64,000 nt of DNA, taken from contig NZ_CP150274.1 of assembly GCF_037977055.1 (NCBI RefSeq), positions 3,224,001 through 3,288,000 of the forward strand, read 5' to 3'. The translations under genes were made by a program, and so were the position numbers. This DNA is from Paenibacillus sp. FSL K6-1096. GTDB lineage: Bacteria; Bacillota; Bacilli; Paenibacillales; Paenibacillaceae. Below are positions 26,111 to 34,082 of the stretch, one piece after another (the first letter of the stretch is position 1; each line of letters begins with the position of its first letter). A model generated the notes under the pieces. It was given only the letters and a program-made list of their open reading frames with translations, was not told the origin of the DNA and did no database searches.

Positions 26111-29100
26111 ATGAGAACATTTGATTATAGCCTGCTGGCCCAAAGAGTGCTGGCCCTGCTGTGCATCGGCCTGCTTACCGGGGCCGCTTTATTCCCGCTG
26201 TTCCGCAATGCGTCATCAGCCTGCTATACTCCCCGGTCCGGCTTTGCGGATCTGTCGTCCTGCACCTTCGATGCGGCTTCCGTCTATCCGCTGGACGGGG
26301 AATGGGAGTTCTATTGGCAGCAGCACCTGGACCCGCAGAGTACCGGCTCCCCTCCGCAGACGCCGGCTTATATGCCTGTGCCCGGACCTTGGACTCCCTG
26401 GACAGATGCCACAGGCTTCTCCCGCTACGGATATGCGACCTACCGCCTGCTGGTCCAGCTTCCGCCGGATATTCCCGCCTTCGCCCTTAAGATGACCAAC
26501 ATCCGGAATGCCAGTGAGGTATACGTAAACGGCGAGCGCCTGGGAGGAAGCGGGACTGCGGGCGAATCCCGGCAGGCCACGGAGCCGCGCAACCAGCCAT
26601 ATACCCTAACCTTCAGCAGCAAGAACCAGACCGCAGAGATTCTGATCTATGTCTCTGACTTCAACTATGCCGGCGGAGGCATTGCCGAACCGGTCCGCAT
26701 CGGAACTCCCGCCGCCATCCAGGCGCTCACCGAGAGGAACAGCACCTATGATATCCTGCTGGTGGCCGGCTTTGCTTGTATCGGCGTCTACTTCTTCGGA
26801 CAGGGATTCCAGCGCAAGGAGGACAAGTCCTCGCTTCACCTGGCCGTCTATTGCTTCATGATCGTCCTCTATATGCTGACACACAGCGAGAAGCTGCTGT
26901 TCGATTATGTCCCGAACATGTCTTATGAGTGGTTCAGCAAGCTGCAGGCCATCTCCGGGATGGTAGGGTTCTACTGTGTATCCAGCTATACGTATTCCCT
27001 GTTTCCCGCGCTCTATTCCCGGTTCTTCGAGCGGTTCTGTCGGCTGTATGCCCTGATCTTCTGCTGCATCGTATTGCTGACGTCAACACTGGTCTACTCC
27101 AGAATTACCGGATTTCTGCTGGCGGTCAGCTTCATCTCTGTCTGTTACACCTTCTATATCATGATAAAGGCGATCTACCTGCGGGAGACCGGCTCCTATT
27201 ATCTGCTCATCGGGGTTGTTGCCGCCGTCATGTTCACCTGCTCCTTAACCAGCAATCTGTTCCTCGGCACGGAGCTTTATGTTGTCCCGCCGCTGCCGGG
27301 ACCTGTGTTCATTCTGGCTGAAGGGCTGTTCCTGTCCGCGCGCCATGCCCATGCGTATCAGATGATCAAGCAATTGTCCCTGCAATTGGAGCGCAAGGAC
27401 AGGGATAAGGACGAATTCCTGCTCAAAACTTCGACCCAGCTGCGCACCCCGCTGAATGCCATTATTAATATTGCCCAGTCGATGCATGAGGGAGCAGGCG
27501 GTCAGCTCAGCCTGTCCCAGCGGGAGGACATGCGGCTGATTCTCGGGACCGGAAGGCGGCTGGCCTTCCTGGTCCGGGACATTCTGGATTATGAACAGAT
27601 CAAGCACCAGCGGATCACCCTGCAATGGGGCACTGTTGATGTTCAGGGGGTGGCTGCGATTGTCATTGAGGTCTTCCAGTTCCTGAACAAGAAGGGCAGC
27701 ATCCGCATCAAGAATCATATTCCGCCGGGCGTCTACCTGGTCCAGGCGGACGAGCAGCGGCTGATGCAGGTTCTCTACACCTTGCTGGACAATGCACTGA
27801 AGTTCACGGACCGCGGCAGCGTGGTAATTGAGGCAGCCTGGCAGGAGGCCTTCGTGTCTGTTGCGGTGACCGATACCGGACGGGGCATTCCCGAGGATCA
27901 ATTCGAGAGTATCTTCCGCGACTACGAGCAGATCAGCGAGGCCGATTCGCTGGAGACCGGAGGGCTGGGGCTGGGCCTTGCGATCAGCCGCAAGCTGGTA
28001 GAGCTGCACGGCGGAAGCATCTCCGTGTCGTCCAGAGTGGGCTACGGCAGCACCTTCACCTTCACCCTTCCCGGCACCCCGGCGGAGGCCGCCTGTGCCC
28101 GGAAATCTGAGGAGCTGCCGCTCTTCCCGCCGGAGAGGCTGCCTCCAGAGATGCTGCCGCCGGAGATGCTGGACGACAGCTGGAAATACCGCTCGGCAGC
28201 TCCGCCGCATTCAGATGAGCCGGCAGAGCGGCATGCCCCGCGCATTCTGATTGTCGATGATGACTACGCCAATCTGAAGGCGCTGACCAATCTGCTGTCG
28301 CTGGAGCATTACAGCATCTCCACCCGAAGCAGCGGCAGGGAAGCGCTCGCGCTGCTCGCCAGCGACCGCAGCTTCGATCTCTGTATTATCGATGTCATGA
28401 TGCCGGAGATGTCGGGCCTTGAGCTGTGCAGGCTGATCCGCCAGACGTATACTCCGCTGGACCTGCCGGTCCTGATGGCCACGGCCGGACAGCAGCTCCA
28501 CTTCAATGAGGCAGCCTTCCGTGCCGGAGCTAATGACTTTATCCATAAGCCGTACGCCTGGAGCGATCTCAAGGGCCGCGTCAATACGCTGGTCCAGCTC
28601 AGGCGGTCGGTCTCCGAGCGGCTCAGCTCAGAGATCGCCATGCTGCGTGCGCAGATCAAGCCGCATTTCCTCTACAATGCGATCAACACCATCATCTGGA
28701 TGAGCACCCGCGATACCGAGAAGACCCAGCAGCTCCTCTATGATCTGAGCAACTTCCTCCGCGGCAGCTTCGACTTCAGCAACCAGGAGACGGCCATTCC
28801 GTTCGAGAAGGAGCTGGAGCTGATCGAAGCCTATCTGTCGCTGGAGCAGGCCCGCTTCGGCAAACGGCTGAAGGCCCGGTATCAGATCGGGGTCAGCGAT
28901 TTCTCTCTGCCGCCGCTAATCGTGCAGCCGATTGTAGAGAATGCTGTCCGCCACGGCCTGATGGAGAAGATCGGCGGCGGAACGGTGGTGATCTCCACCC
29001 GGCAGGAAGGCGGCGATATCCTGATCACCGTCTCGGACAACGGGAAGGGCATGAGCGATGAGCAGCTCTCCTCCTGGATGAAGGAGGATTACCGTTCTCC

Positions 29101-29236
29101 GCATGGAAAAGGCACCGGCATCGGCCTGCGGAACATTAACCGGCGGCTGCTGACCCAGTTCGGCCGCCCGCTGGTCCTGACCCGTGGAGCCGGCGGGGGC
29201 ATAGATGTACTTATAACAATCCCAATGGAAGGATGA
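26111..29236 (+). CDS. Hybrid sensor kinase: 7TMR-DISM, degenerate HisKA, REC and LytS-type kinase
   Basis: A protein of 1041 residues. A signal helix (10-30) is followed by an extracellular jelly-roll sensor (about 55-200), seven helices (about 210-410), a HisKA-like domain and HATPase (430-655), a receiver (710-830, phospho-Asp D761) and a second kinase of the LytS type (H852 in PHFLYN) with its own HATPase. The first phosphoacceptor reads TSTQLRTPL, with Thr442 where His is expected, yet the adjoining ATPase has its N box and GLGLGL motif. Phosphotransfer therefore probably uses only H852. The next gene is its likely partner regulator. GAGG precedes the ATG. Confidence 0.9.
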   Translation: MRTFDYSLLAQRVLALLCIGLLTGAALFPLFRNASSACYTPRSGFADLSSCTFDAASVYPLDGEWEFYWQQHLDPQSTGSPPQTPAYMPVPGPWTPWTDATGFSRYGYATYRLLVQLPPDIPAFALKMTNIRNASEVYVNGERLGGSGTAGESRQATEPRNQPYTLTFSSKNQTAEILIYVSDFNYAGGGIAEPVRIGTPAAIQALTERNSTYDILLVAGFACIGVYFFGQGFQRKEDKSSLHLAVYCFMIVLYMLTHSEKLLFDYVPNMSYEWFSKLQAISGMVGFYCVSSYTYSLFPALYSRFFERFCRLYALIFCCIVLLTSTLVYSRITGFLLAVSFISVCYTFYIMIKAIYLRETGSYYLLIGVVAAVMFTCSLTSNLFLGTELYVVPPLPGPVFILAEGLFLSARHAHAYQMIKQLSLQLERKDRDKDEFLLKTSTQLRTPLNAIINIAQSMHEGAGGQLSLSQREDMRLILGTGRRLAFLVRDILDYEQIKHQRITLQWGTVDVQGVAAIVIEVFQFLNKKGSIRIKNHIPPGVYLVQADEQRLMQVLYTLLDNALKFTDRGSVVIEAAWQEAFVSVAVTDTGRGIPEDQFESIFRDYEQISEADSLETGGLGLGLAISRKLVELHGGSISVSSRVGYGSTFTFTLPGTPAEAACARKSEELPLFPPERLPPEMLPPEMLDDSWKYRSAAPPHSDEPAERHAPRILIVDDDYANLKALTNLLSLEHYSISTRSSGREALALLASDRSFDLCIIDVMMPEMSGLELCRLIRQTYTPLDLPVLMATAGQQLHFNEAAFRAGANDFIHKPYAWSDLKGRVNTLVQLRRSVSERLSSEIAMLRAQIKPHFLYNAINTIIWMSTRDTEKTQQLLYDLSNFLRGSFDFSNQETAIPFEKELELIEAYLSLEQARFGKRLKARYQIGVSDFSLPPLIVQPIVENAVRHGLMEKIGGGTVVISTRQEGGDILITVSDNGKGMSDEQLSSWMKEDYRSPHGKGTGIGLRNINRRLLTQFGRPLVLTRGAGGGIDVLITIPMEG

Positions 29237-29242
29237 GTTCTC

Positions 29243-30352
29243 CTGAGTATCTCAGTAATGGTCATTGATGATGAACAGCCGGCACTGGAGCAGATGCAGG
29301 AGCTGCTGCTCCAGTGTGAGGGCATATCCTCTGTTCTGGCTTACGATAATCCGCATGAAGCCTTCACGGCCGCCGCTGAGCTGAAGCCGGATATTCTGTT
29401 CCTGGACATCCAGATGCCGGAGCTGTCCGGGCTTGCTTTTGCCGAGAAGCTGCTGCCGTTATCACCGGACACCGACATCGTATTCGTAACCGCCTACCGG
29501 AATTATGCCGTTGAAGCCTTCGACCTGTCTGCGGTGGATTATCTGCTGAAGCCGGTGGACCCCTCGCGCCTGCTGAGGACCTGGAACAAGCTGCTCAGCA
29601 AGCGTAAGATCTCCGTAACCGACGGGACAGGGAATGGACAGACGTCCTTCCGTCTGCTCGGGAACTATGAATTGACCAGTCCTCAGGGCACCGTGAAATG
29701 GAGAACGCACAAGGCGCAGGAGCTGTTCGCTTATCTGTGGATTCACCGGCTGGGCAGTGTCAGCCTGATTCTGAACGATGTGTTCCCCCAGTGGAATTAT
29801 GAGAAGGGCAAGCAGTATCTGCACACCACCGTCTATCAGATCCGCAAAACGCTGAAAAAGGCGGGACTGGAGGACAGCATTGAGCTGAGCTTCAACAGGG
29901 AGAACTACCGGCTGGAATCCCGCGGCATTGAGGGTGACACCGAGCAGTTCCATGAGGCCGCCACACTGGCGCTGCAGAGTAATCAGCCCGAAGACATGCG
30001 CAGGGCCGCTGCCCTGTATACAGGCGATCTGCTGCAATCGCTGGACAGTCTATGGGTATATGCCACACGCGATAAATACCGCCGTCTGTATCTCAAGCTG
30101 CTGGAGCAGCTGACCATCGAATTAATTCAGGCTGGCCGGCCCTATGAGGCCGAGGATTATGCGGTGCGGCTGACCGAGCTGGAGCCGCTGGAGGAGAGCT
30201 ATACCCTGCGGCTGATCTCCATCTATTACGAGATCGGCAAGCCGCTGCGTGCCCAGCGCAGATACACCCAATTCCGCAATTCCTACATTGCGGAGACAGG
30301 CGATGATTTGCCGGACTGGTTCACCGAGGAATATGAACGGCTGGGCAGATAA
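29243..30352 (+). CDS. SARP-like response regulator (REC, winged helix, BTAD)
   Basis: A protein of 369 residues if it starts at CTG 29243. The receiver has D55 in ILFLDIQMPELSG and Lys in LLKPVD. A winged-helix DNA-binding domain (about 135-235) and a helical BTAD-type bundle (240-365) follow, as in AfsR/SARP activators. The first ATG (29258) is too far from the ribosome site AAGGATGAG and would cut off the first receiver strand; CTG gives MSISVMVIDDE, a complete strand, with good spacing. The upstream kinase stop is 6 bp before it in the same frame. SARP proteins bind 11-bp-spaced direct repeats, which occur before the next gene. Confidence 0.85.
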   Translation: MSISVMVIDDEQPALEQMQELLLQCEGISSVLAYDNPHEAFTAAAELKPDILFLDIQMPELSGLAFAEKLLPLSPDTDIVFVTAYRNYAVEAFDLSAVDYLLKPVDPSRLLRTWNKLLSKRKISVTDGTGNGQTSFRLLGNYELTSPQGTVKWRTHKAQELFAYLWIHRLGSVSLILNDVFPQWNYEKGKQYLHTTVYQIRKTLKKAGLEDSIELSFNRENYRLESRGIEGDTEQFHEAATLALQSNQPEDMRRAAALYTGDLLQSLDSLWVYATRDKYRRLYLKLLEQLTIELIQAGRPYEAEDYAVRLTELEPLEESYTLRLISIYYEIGKPLRAQRRYTQFRNSYIAETGDDLPDWFTEEYERLGR

Positions 30353-30418
30353 GCGGACCGGGACAGCCAGGCTGTCCGTGTGCTGCTGTCAGGCACGCCG
30401 CCGACCGGCGGAAGCCCG

Positions 30419-30455
30419 AAGAGACACCCCCTCATTTGCCGGGAAGGTGTCTCTT
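30419..30455 (+). terminator. Terminator-like hairpin after the response regulator gene
   Basis: AAGAGACACC and GGTGTCTCTT pair over 10 bp, with CCC/GGG in the loop extending the stem. The T-run is delayed (ATTTTTC begins 11 bp later). A smaller GGACAGCC/GGCTGTCC hairpin precedes it at 30361. Confidence 0.6.
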
Positions 30456-30494
30456 GGCGTGCAATTTTTCGATATTTTATGGCAATGTTCGACG

Positions 30495-30552
30495 TTTATC
30501 AGCGTTTTATCAGTGATTTATCAGTGACAATTGTTACCATTGCTCATATACA
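30495..30552 (+). promoter_or_regulatory. Three 11-bp-spaced direct repeats overlapping a promoter
   Basis: TTTATCAGCG at 30495, TTTATCAGTG at 30506 and TTTATCAGTG at 30517 are spaced exactly 11 bp. The third runs into GTGACA (30524-30529), which with a 17-bp spacer and TATACA (30547-30552) makes a fair promoter. Heptamer repeats with 11-bp period overlapping the -35 are the known site design of SARP activators. A SARP-like regulator is encoded just upstream. The pairing is an inference. Confidence 0.7.
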
Positions 30553-30603
30553 CTAGCATTTGTGCACAAGAATGCAAACAATTAGGGCAATGGGGGATGT
30601 AAC

Positions 30604-31278
30604 ATGAATAGAAGATTCCGCTTCAAACAGGCTGTCAGACGCATCAAGATACTTCCGCTGATGTTATCCATGATCCGCGAGGTAACCGTGGATAATACCT
30701 CTCCTGCAATGCGCGTTGAGGTCACCACCGACAAAGAGGCTTATTCACCCGGCGAAGAGGTCACTGTGCAGGTACATTTGCGGGATTTCGCTGCCAATGA
30801 CTGCGGCTACAGCTATTTCAACTTCATTGTTCAATATGACAGCGATGTCTTCAGCAACCTAGAGTATACGCGGCATTCAATCTATAAGGAAGGCAGCTAT
30901 ACCGCCGGTGACGAAGTGAATAACCGGGCCGGGTTCAATTTCCAGAGCCCCGTTGACGGCAGCATCTATCTCGGAATGAATACAAGCATACGCGGAATCG
31001 ATATCCAGGTCGAAGCGGACGGAGGACAACATTCCATCCCGGCAGTGAACCAGACTCTGGTTACCTTCAAGCTGCGGGTCAAAGAGCACACCCTGGCCTC
31101 CTCCTCATTGATCAGCCTGGCCAATGAATTCACCCGCATCCGCACCTCTGAGGCCGGCAACAGCTTCTACCTCTACTCCCCCGATGTGACGGTCAGCGCT
31201 CCGGCACGGGTGGATATCACTGTGTCCCCTTCCGTCTCCGTCTTCTCGGCACGAACACCTGACAACCATCTGTTGTAG
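30604..31278 (+). CDS. Cohesin-like beta-sandwich protein
   Basis: A protein of 224 residues. From about residue 37 it reads as a cohesin-type domain: VEVTTDKEAYSPGEEVTVQV, then FNFIVQYDSDVFSNLEY and later NQTLVTFKLRVKEH, the strand pattern of carbohydrate-scaffold cohesins. The N-terminus is basic and only weakly hydrophobic (IKILPLMLSM), so no convincing signal peptide is seen. The C-terminus is Ser/Val rich without an anchor. GGGGGATG precedes the ATG. Its promoter carries the 11-bp repeats, so it is the likely target of the adjacent kinase-regulator pair. Its ligand is unknown. Confidence 0.65.
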   Translation: MNRRFRFKQAVRRIKILPLMLSMIREVTVDNTSPAMRVEVTTDKEAYSPGEEVTVQVHLRDFAANDCGYSYFNFIVQYDSDVFSNLEYTRHSIYKEGSYTAGDEVNNRAGFNFQSPVDGSIYLGMNTSIRGIDIQVEADGGQHSIPAVNQTLVTFKLRVKEHTLASSSLISLANEFTRIRTSEAGNSFYLYSPDVTVSAPARVDITVSPSVSVFSARTPDNHLL

Positions 31279-31386
31279 CAGATATTCTACATAACCAGAT
31301 CCGCTTACTTCCTCCCTCCGGTTGGCAGCCGTCTATACTTCCTGTACTATATGGCTGTATACATACTCAGAAAGCAGGTGGATGCA

Positions 31387-31908
31387 ATGCTGCATTCAGA
31401 CATTATAAAGTTACGGGCAACGGCACTGGAAGATCTCGACTTTGTCCTGTCTGCCGAAGGGAACGAGCTAAACCGCAGGTTCGTTGGACAGTGGAGCAGG
31501 GAGCAGCACGCTGCAGCCTTGGCGGACGAAGATATCAGGCATCTCATTGTCGAGGGTCCGGCGCAGGAACGGGTGGGGTACGTAATCCTCACGGGAATTC
31601 AGGACCCGAACCTCACAGTCTGCATCCAACGCCTTGTCATTCAGACCAAGGGCTGCGGCTATGGAACATTAACACTGAAGCTGCTGATCCATTGGGCATT
31701 CGCCCATACGGACACTCACCGGCTGTGGCTAGACGTTAAAGACCACAATGTCAGAGCACAACATGTCTACGCCAAAGCCGGCTTCGAGCTGGAAGGTACC
31801 CTGCGCGAATGCCTGCGGACGGAGGAGGGATTCGAGTCCATCCAGATCATGTCCATCCTGCGCCATGAATTACGTACGGATGACTCTCTCTGCCAGCCTG
31901 ACAGATAG
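31387..31908 (+). CDS. GNAT-family N-acetyltransferase
   Basis: A protein of 173 residues of the RimJ/RimL type. The acetyl-CoA site is degenerate but recognisable around IQTKGCGYGTLTLKLLIHWAF, and the usual tail WLDVKDHNVRAQHVYAKAGFELEGTLRE follows. It transfers an acetyl group to an amine; the target is unknown. The ATG at 31387 has AGGTGG 5 bp upstream. A longer ORF starts 12 codons earlier but lacks a site. The 51-bp repeat array begins 35 bp after its stop. Confidence 0.85.
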   Translation: MLHSDIIKLRATALEDLDFVLSAEGNELNRRFVGQWSREQHAAALADEDIRHLIVEGPAQERVGYVILTGIQDPNLTVCIQRLVIQTKGCGYGTLTLKLLIHWAFAHTDTHRLWLDVKDHNVRAQHVYAKAGFELEGTLRECLRTEEGFESIQIMSILRHELRTDDSLCQPDR

Positions 31909-31942
31909 ATAGGGGGATGCAGCTCGAGCCATGAGGGGCAAA

Positions 31943-32298
31943 TGTGTTCGGTTTTCCGCATACATTGGCCCTACGCGCCGTCCCTGGTTCCATTGTGTTC
32001 GGTTTTCCGCATACATTGGCCCTACGCCCCGTCCCTGGTTCCATTGTGTTCGGTTTTCCGCATACATTTGGACCACTAGCCCACTTAGCTGTGAATGTGT
32101 TCGGTTTTTCGCACACATCTGGACCACTCGCCCACGTAGCTGCCAATGTGTTCGGTTTTTCGCACACATCTGGACCACTCGCCCACGTAGCTGCCAATGT
32201 GTTCGGTTTTTTGCATACATTTGGCCCACGCGCCGCTCCTGCCCCATTGTGTTCGGTTTTCCGCATACATTCGCCCCAGTTACCTGCCTGCCGCCCAT
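31943..32298. repeat. Seven-copy tandem array of a 51-bp repeat (family A)
   Basis: Units begin with TGTGTTCGGTTTT at 31943, 31994, 32045, 32096, 32147, 32198 and 32248. The period is 51 bp five times and 50 bp once. About 23 bp are highly conserved (core continues CGCATACAT, with CGCACACAT in two units) and 28 bp vary. The variable parts are themselves related: units 1-2 match each other, as do 3-5. Because 51 is a multiple of three, all frames stay open, producing false ORFs such as MYAENRT repeats on the minus strand. It lies between convergent genes. Units 4 and 5 are nearly identical, indicating recent duplication. Confidence 0.95.
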
Positions 32299-32351
32299 TC
32301 GTAAGCGCACTTTTCCACGGGTAGACGTAACTCACAATTCCCTGCACACAC

Positions 32352-32388
32352 AAAAAGACCAAGCCCACGTCAGAGCCGTTCGGGGCTT
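32352..32388 (-). terminator. Terminator of the pyrimidine catabolic operon
   Basis: On the minus strand AAGCCCC and GGGCTT flank a 15-base loop and are followed by GGTCTTTTT. A wider arm pair AAGCCCACG/CGTGGGCTT (32361-32369 with 32418-32426) offers an alternative fold that includes the stop region of the 79-residue gene. Confidence 0.6.
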
Positions 32389-32412
32389 GATCTCCGTTAT
32401 TCCATTTTACGT

Positions 32413-32652
32413 TTAAGCGTGGGCTTCAATCGGCTTCACCAGCCGGCTGCGGTCAAAAATCACTGCCGTCACATGCTTGCGCGCATCCGCTGTGAGCAGC
32501 AGCAGCTCCACCGGCTCTCCAGCCGGCTCACTGCGGATGAAGATAACTCTGGCACCGTCCAGATCCTCATATATTCCGGCAACAGTATAACCCTGCCCGA
32601 ACAGACTGTCGATCTGCCGGCGCTCCTCCTCGAACTCTGCGAATGCTGACAT
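32413..32652 (-). CDS. Small protein of unknown function in the pyrimidine operon
   Basis: A protein of 79 residues. It begins 1 bp after the dihydropyrimidinase stop, with GGAGGAG 8-9 bp upstream of the ATG, so it is a real, tightly coupled gene. It is acidic at the N-terminus (FEEERRQIDSLFGQGYTV) and looks like a small alpha/beta domain with strands GYTVAGIYED, ARVIFIRS and VELLLLTAD. I do not recognise a family. A regulatory or chaperone role for the enzymes is possible, but nothing in the sequence shows it. Confidence 0.75.
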   Translation of the reverse strand: MSAFAEFEEERRQIDSLFGQGYTVAGIYEDLDGARVIFIRSEPAGEPVELLLLTADARKHVTAVIFDRSRLVKPIEAHA

Positions 32653-32653
32653 C

Positions 32654-34081
32654 TCAGACCACTCCTCCGCTTATTTCTGCTGCGGCCGGCGCGGCCTGCC
32701 CCGCCCCGAAGCGCTTGCGGTGCAGATACTTGCCCCGGCCTGCGGCTCCGACGAACACCTTGTCGCGGATCACGAATTCCCCCCGGCTCAGCACAGACAC
32801 CGGCTCCCCCTTAACCTTCATGCCCTCAAACGCATTGTAATCCACATTCATATGATGGGTCTCCGCCGACAGAACCCGCTCTGCCGCCGGATCGAAGATC
32901 ACGATATCCGCATCGCTGCCGACAGCGATGGTCCCCTTCTGCGGGAACAGGCCGAACAGCCTGGCGCTTGAAGTAGAGATGATATCCACGAACCGGTTCA
33001 GTGTAATCCGCCCCTGCTCCACCCCCTCGGAGTAGAGCAGGCTGAACCGGTCTTCGATCGTCGGCCCTCCGTTCGGAATCTTCGAGAAATCGCCCCGCCC
33101 CAGCTCCTTCTGGCCCTTGAAGTTGAATGAGCACTGGTCGGAGCCGATGGTCTGCAGCGTGCCGCTCCAGAGCGCATCCCACAGCACCTCCTGGTTCCAT
33201 GCCTCGCGCAGCGGAGGCGACCAGACATACTTGGCCCCTTCAAAGTCAGGCTGCTCAAGCGCCGTCACATCAAGCGACAGATACTGCGGGCAGGTCTCGC
33301 CGTAGACGCGCAGCCCTTTTTTGCGGGCTTCGCCAATCTTCCACACCGCCTCGGCGCAGGTGACATGCACCACATAGAGCTGCGAATCGGTCAGCCCGGT
33401 CAGATAGGCCGCCCGGCCCGTTGCTTCGCCTTCCAGCTCAGGGGGACGGGTCAGGGCATGATACACCGGATCAGTGTTCCCTGCGGCGAGCGCCTGGTCG
33501 ACCAGATACTCAATCACATCGCCGTTCTCGGCGTGGACCATCACCAGCGCCCCTTCGCGCTTCGCCGCCAGCAGCGTCTTGTACAGTACGCCGTCATCGG
33601 CCTGGAATGTATTTTTGTAGGCCATAAATACCTTCAGTGAGGTGATGCCCTCCTGCTCAATAATCTGCGGCAGCTCACCCAGCACCTGGTCATTCAGCTC
33701 CGAGACCATCAGGTGGAAGCTGTAGTCGATCACCGCTTTGTCCTGCGACTTGTTATGCCAAGTGTCTACGGCCTGCTGAAGCGGCTGGCCCTTCTGGGTC
33801 AGGCAGAAGTCGATCACCGTGGTCGTCCCGCCATAGGCAGCGGCGATGGTGCCGGTCTCGAAGTCGTCTGCTGTCACCGTCCCGCCAAAGGGCATATCCA
33901 GATGGGTGTGCGGGTCAATCCCGCCAGGGAACACATAACAGCCGGAAGCATCGATTATCTCCGCCCCGGCTGTATCCAGCTGAAGACCCAGCCCCGTAAT
34001 GATACCATCCTCAATCAGGACATCCCCGCTGTACGTATCGGCCGCTGTAACAATAATCCCGTTCTTGATAAGCTTCTTCAT
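32654..34081 (-). CDS. hydA: Dihydropyrimidinase / D-hydantoinase
   Basis: A metal-dependent amidohydrolase of 475 residues that opens the ring of dihydrouracil or dihydrothymine. All metal ligands are visible: H58 and H60 in DPHTHLDMPFGG, carbamylated Lys K150 in SLKVFMAYK, H183 in MVHAENGD, H239 in VVHVTC and Asp in IGSDQCSF. It starts 1 bp after preA and is followed by the 79-residue gene. With PreTA it performs the first two steps of reductive pyrimidine breakdown, giving N-carbamoyl-beta-alanine. The enzyme for the next step is not in the window. Confidence 0.92.
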   Translation of the reverse strand: MKKLIKNGIIVTAADTYSGDVLIEDGIITGLGLQLDTAGAEIIDASGCYVFPGGIDPHTHLDMPFGGTVTADDFETGTIAAAYGGTTTVIDFCLTQKGQPLQQAVDTWHNKSQDKAVIDYSFHLMVSELNDQVLGELPQIIEQEGITSLKVFMAYKNTFQADDGVLYKTLLAAKREGALVMVHAENGDVIEYLVDQALAAGNTDPVYHALTRPPELEGEATGRAAYLTGLTDSQLYVVHVTCAEAVWKIGEARKKGLRVYGETCPQYLSLDVTALEQPDFEGAKYVWSPPLREAWNQEVLWDALWSGTLQTIGSDQCSFNFKGQKELGRGDFSKIPNGGPTIEDRFSLLYSEGVEQGRITLNRFVDIISTSSARLFGLFPQKGTIAVGSDADIVIFDPAAERVLSAETHHMNVDYNAFEGMKVKGEPVSVLSRGEFVIRDKVFVGAAGRGKYLHRKRFGAGQAAPAAAEISGGVV

Positions 34082-34082
34082 C

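Noticed and set aside
31943..32298. CRISPR array
   Set aside because: The period is regular, but the variable parts are related to each other, two are nearly identical, the conserved core lacks a typical dyad and no cas genes are present.
31847..32416. Repeat proteins encoded on either strand of the 51-bp array
   Set aside because: All frames stay open only because 51 is a multiple of three. There is no convincing ribosome site, and the frames run into the GNAT gene or the terminator.
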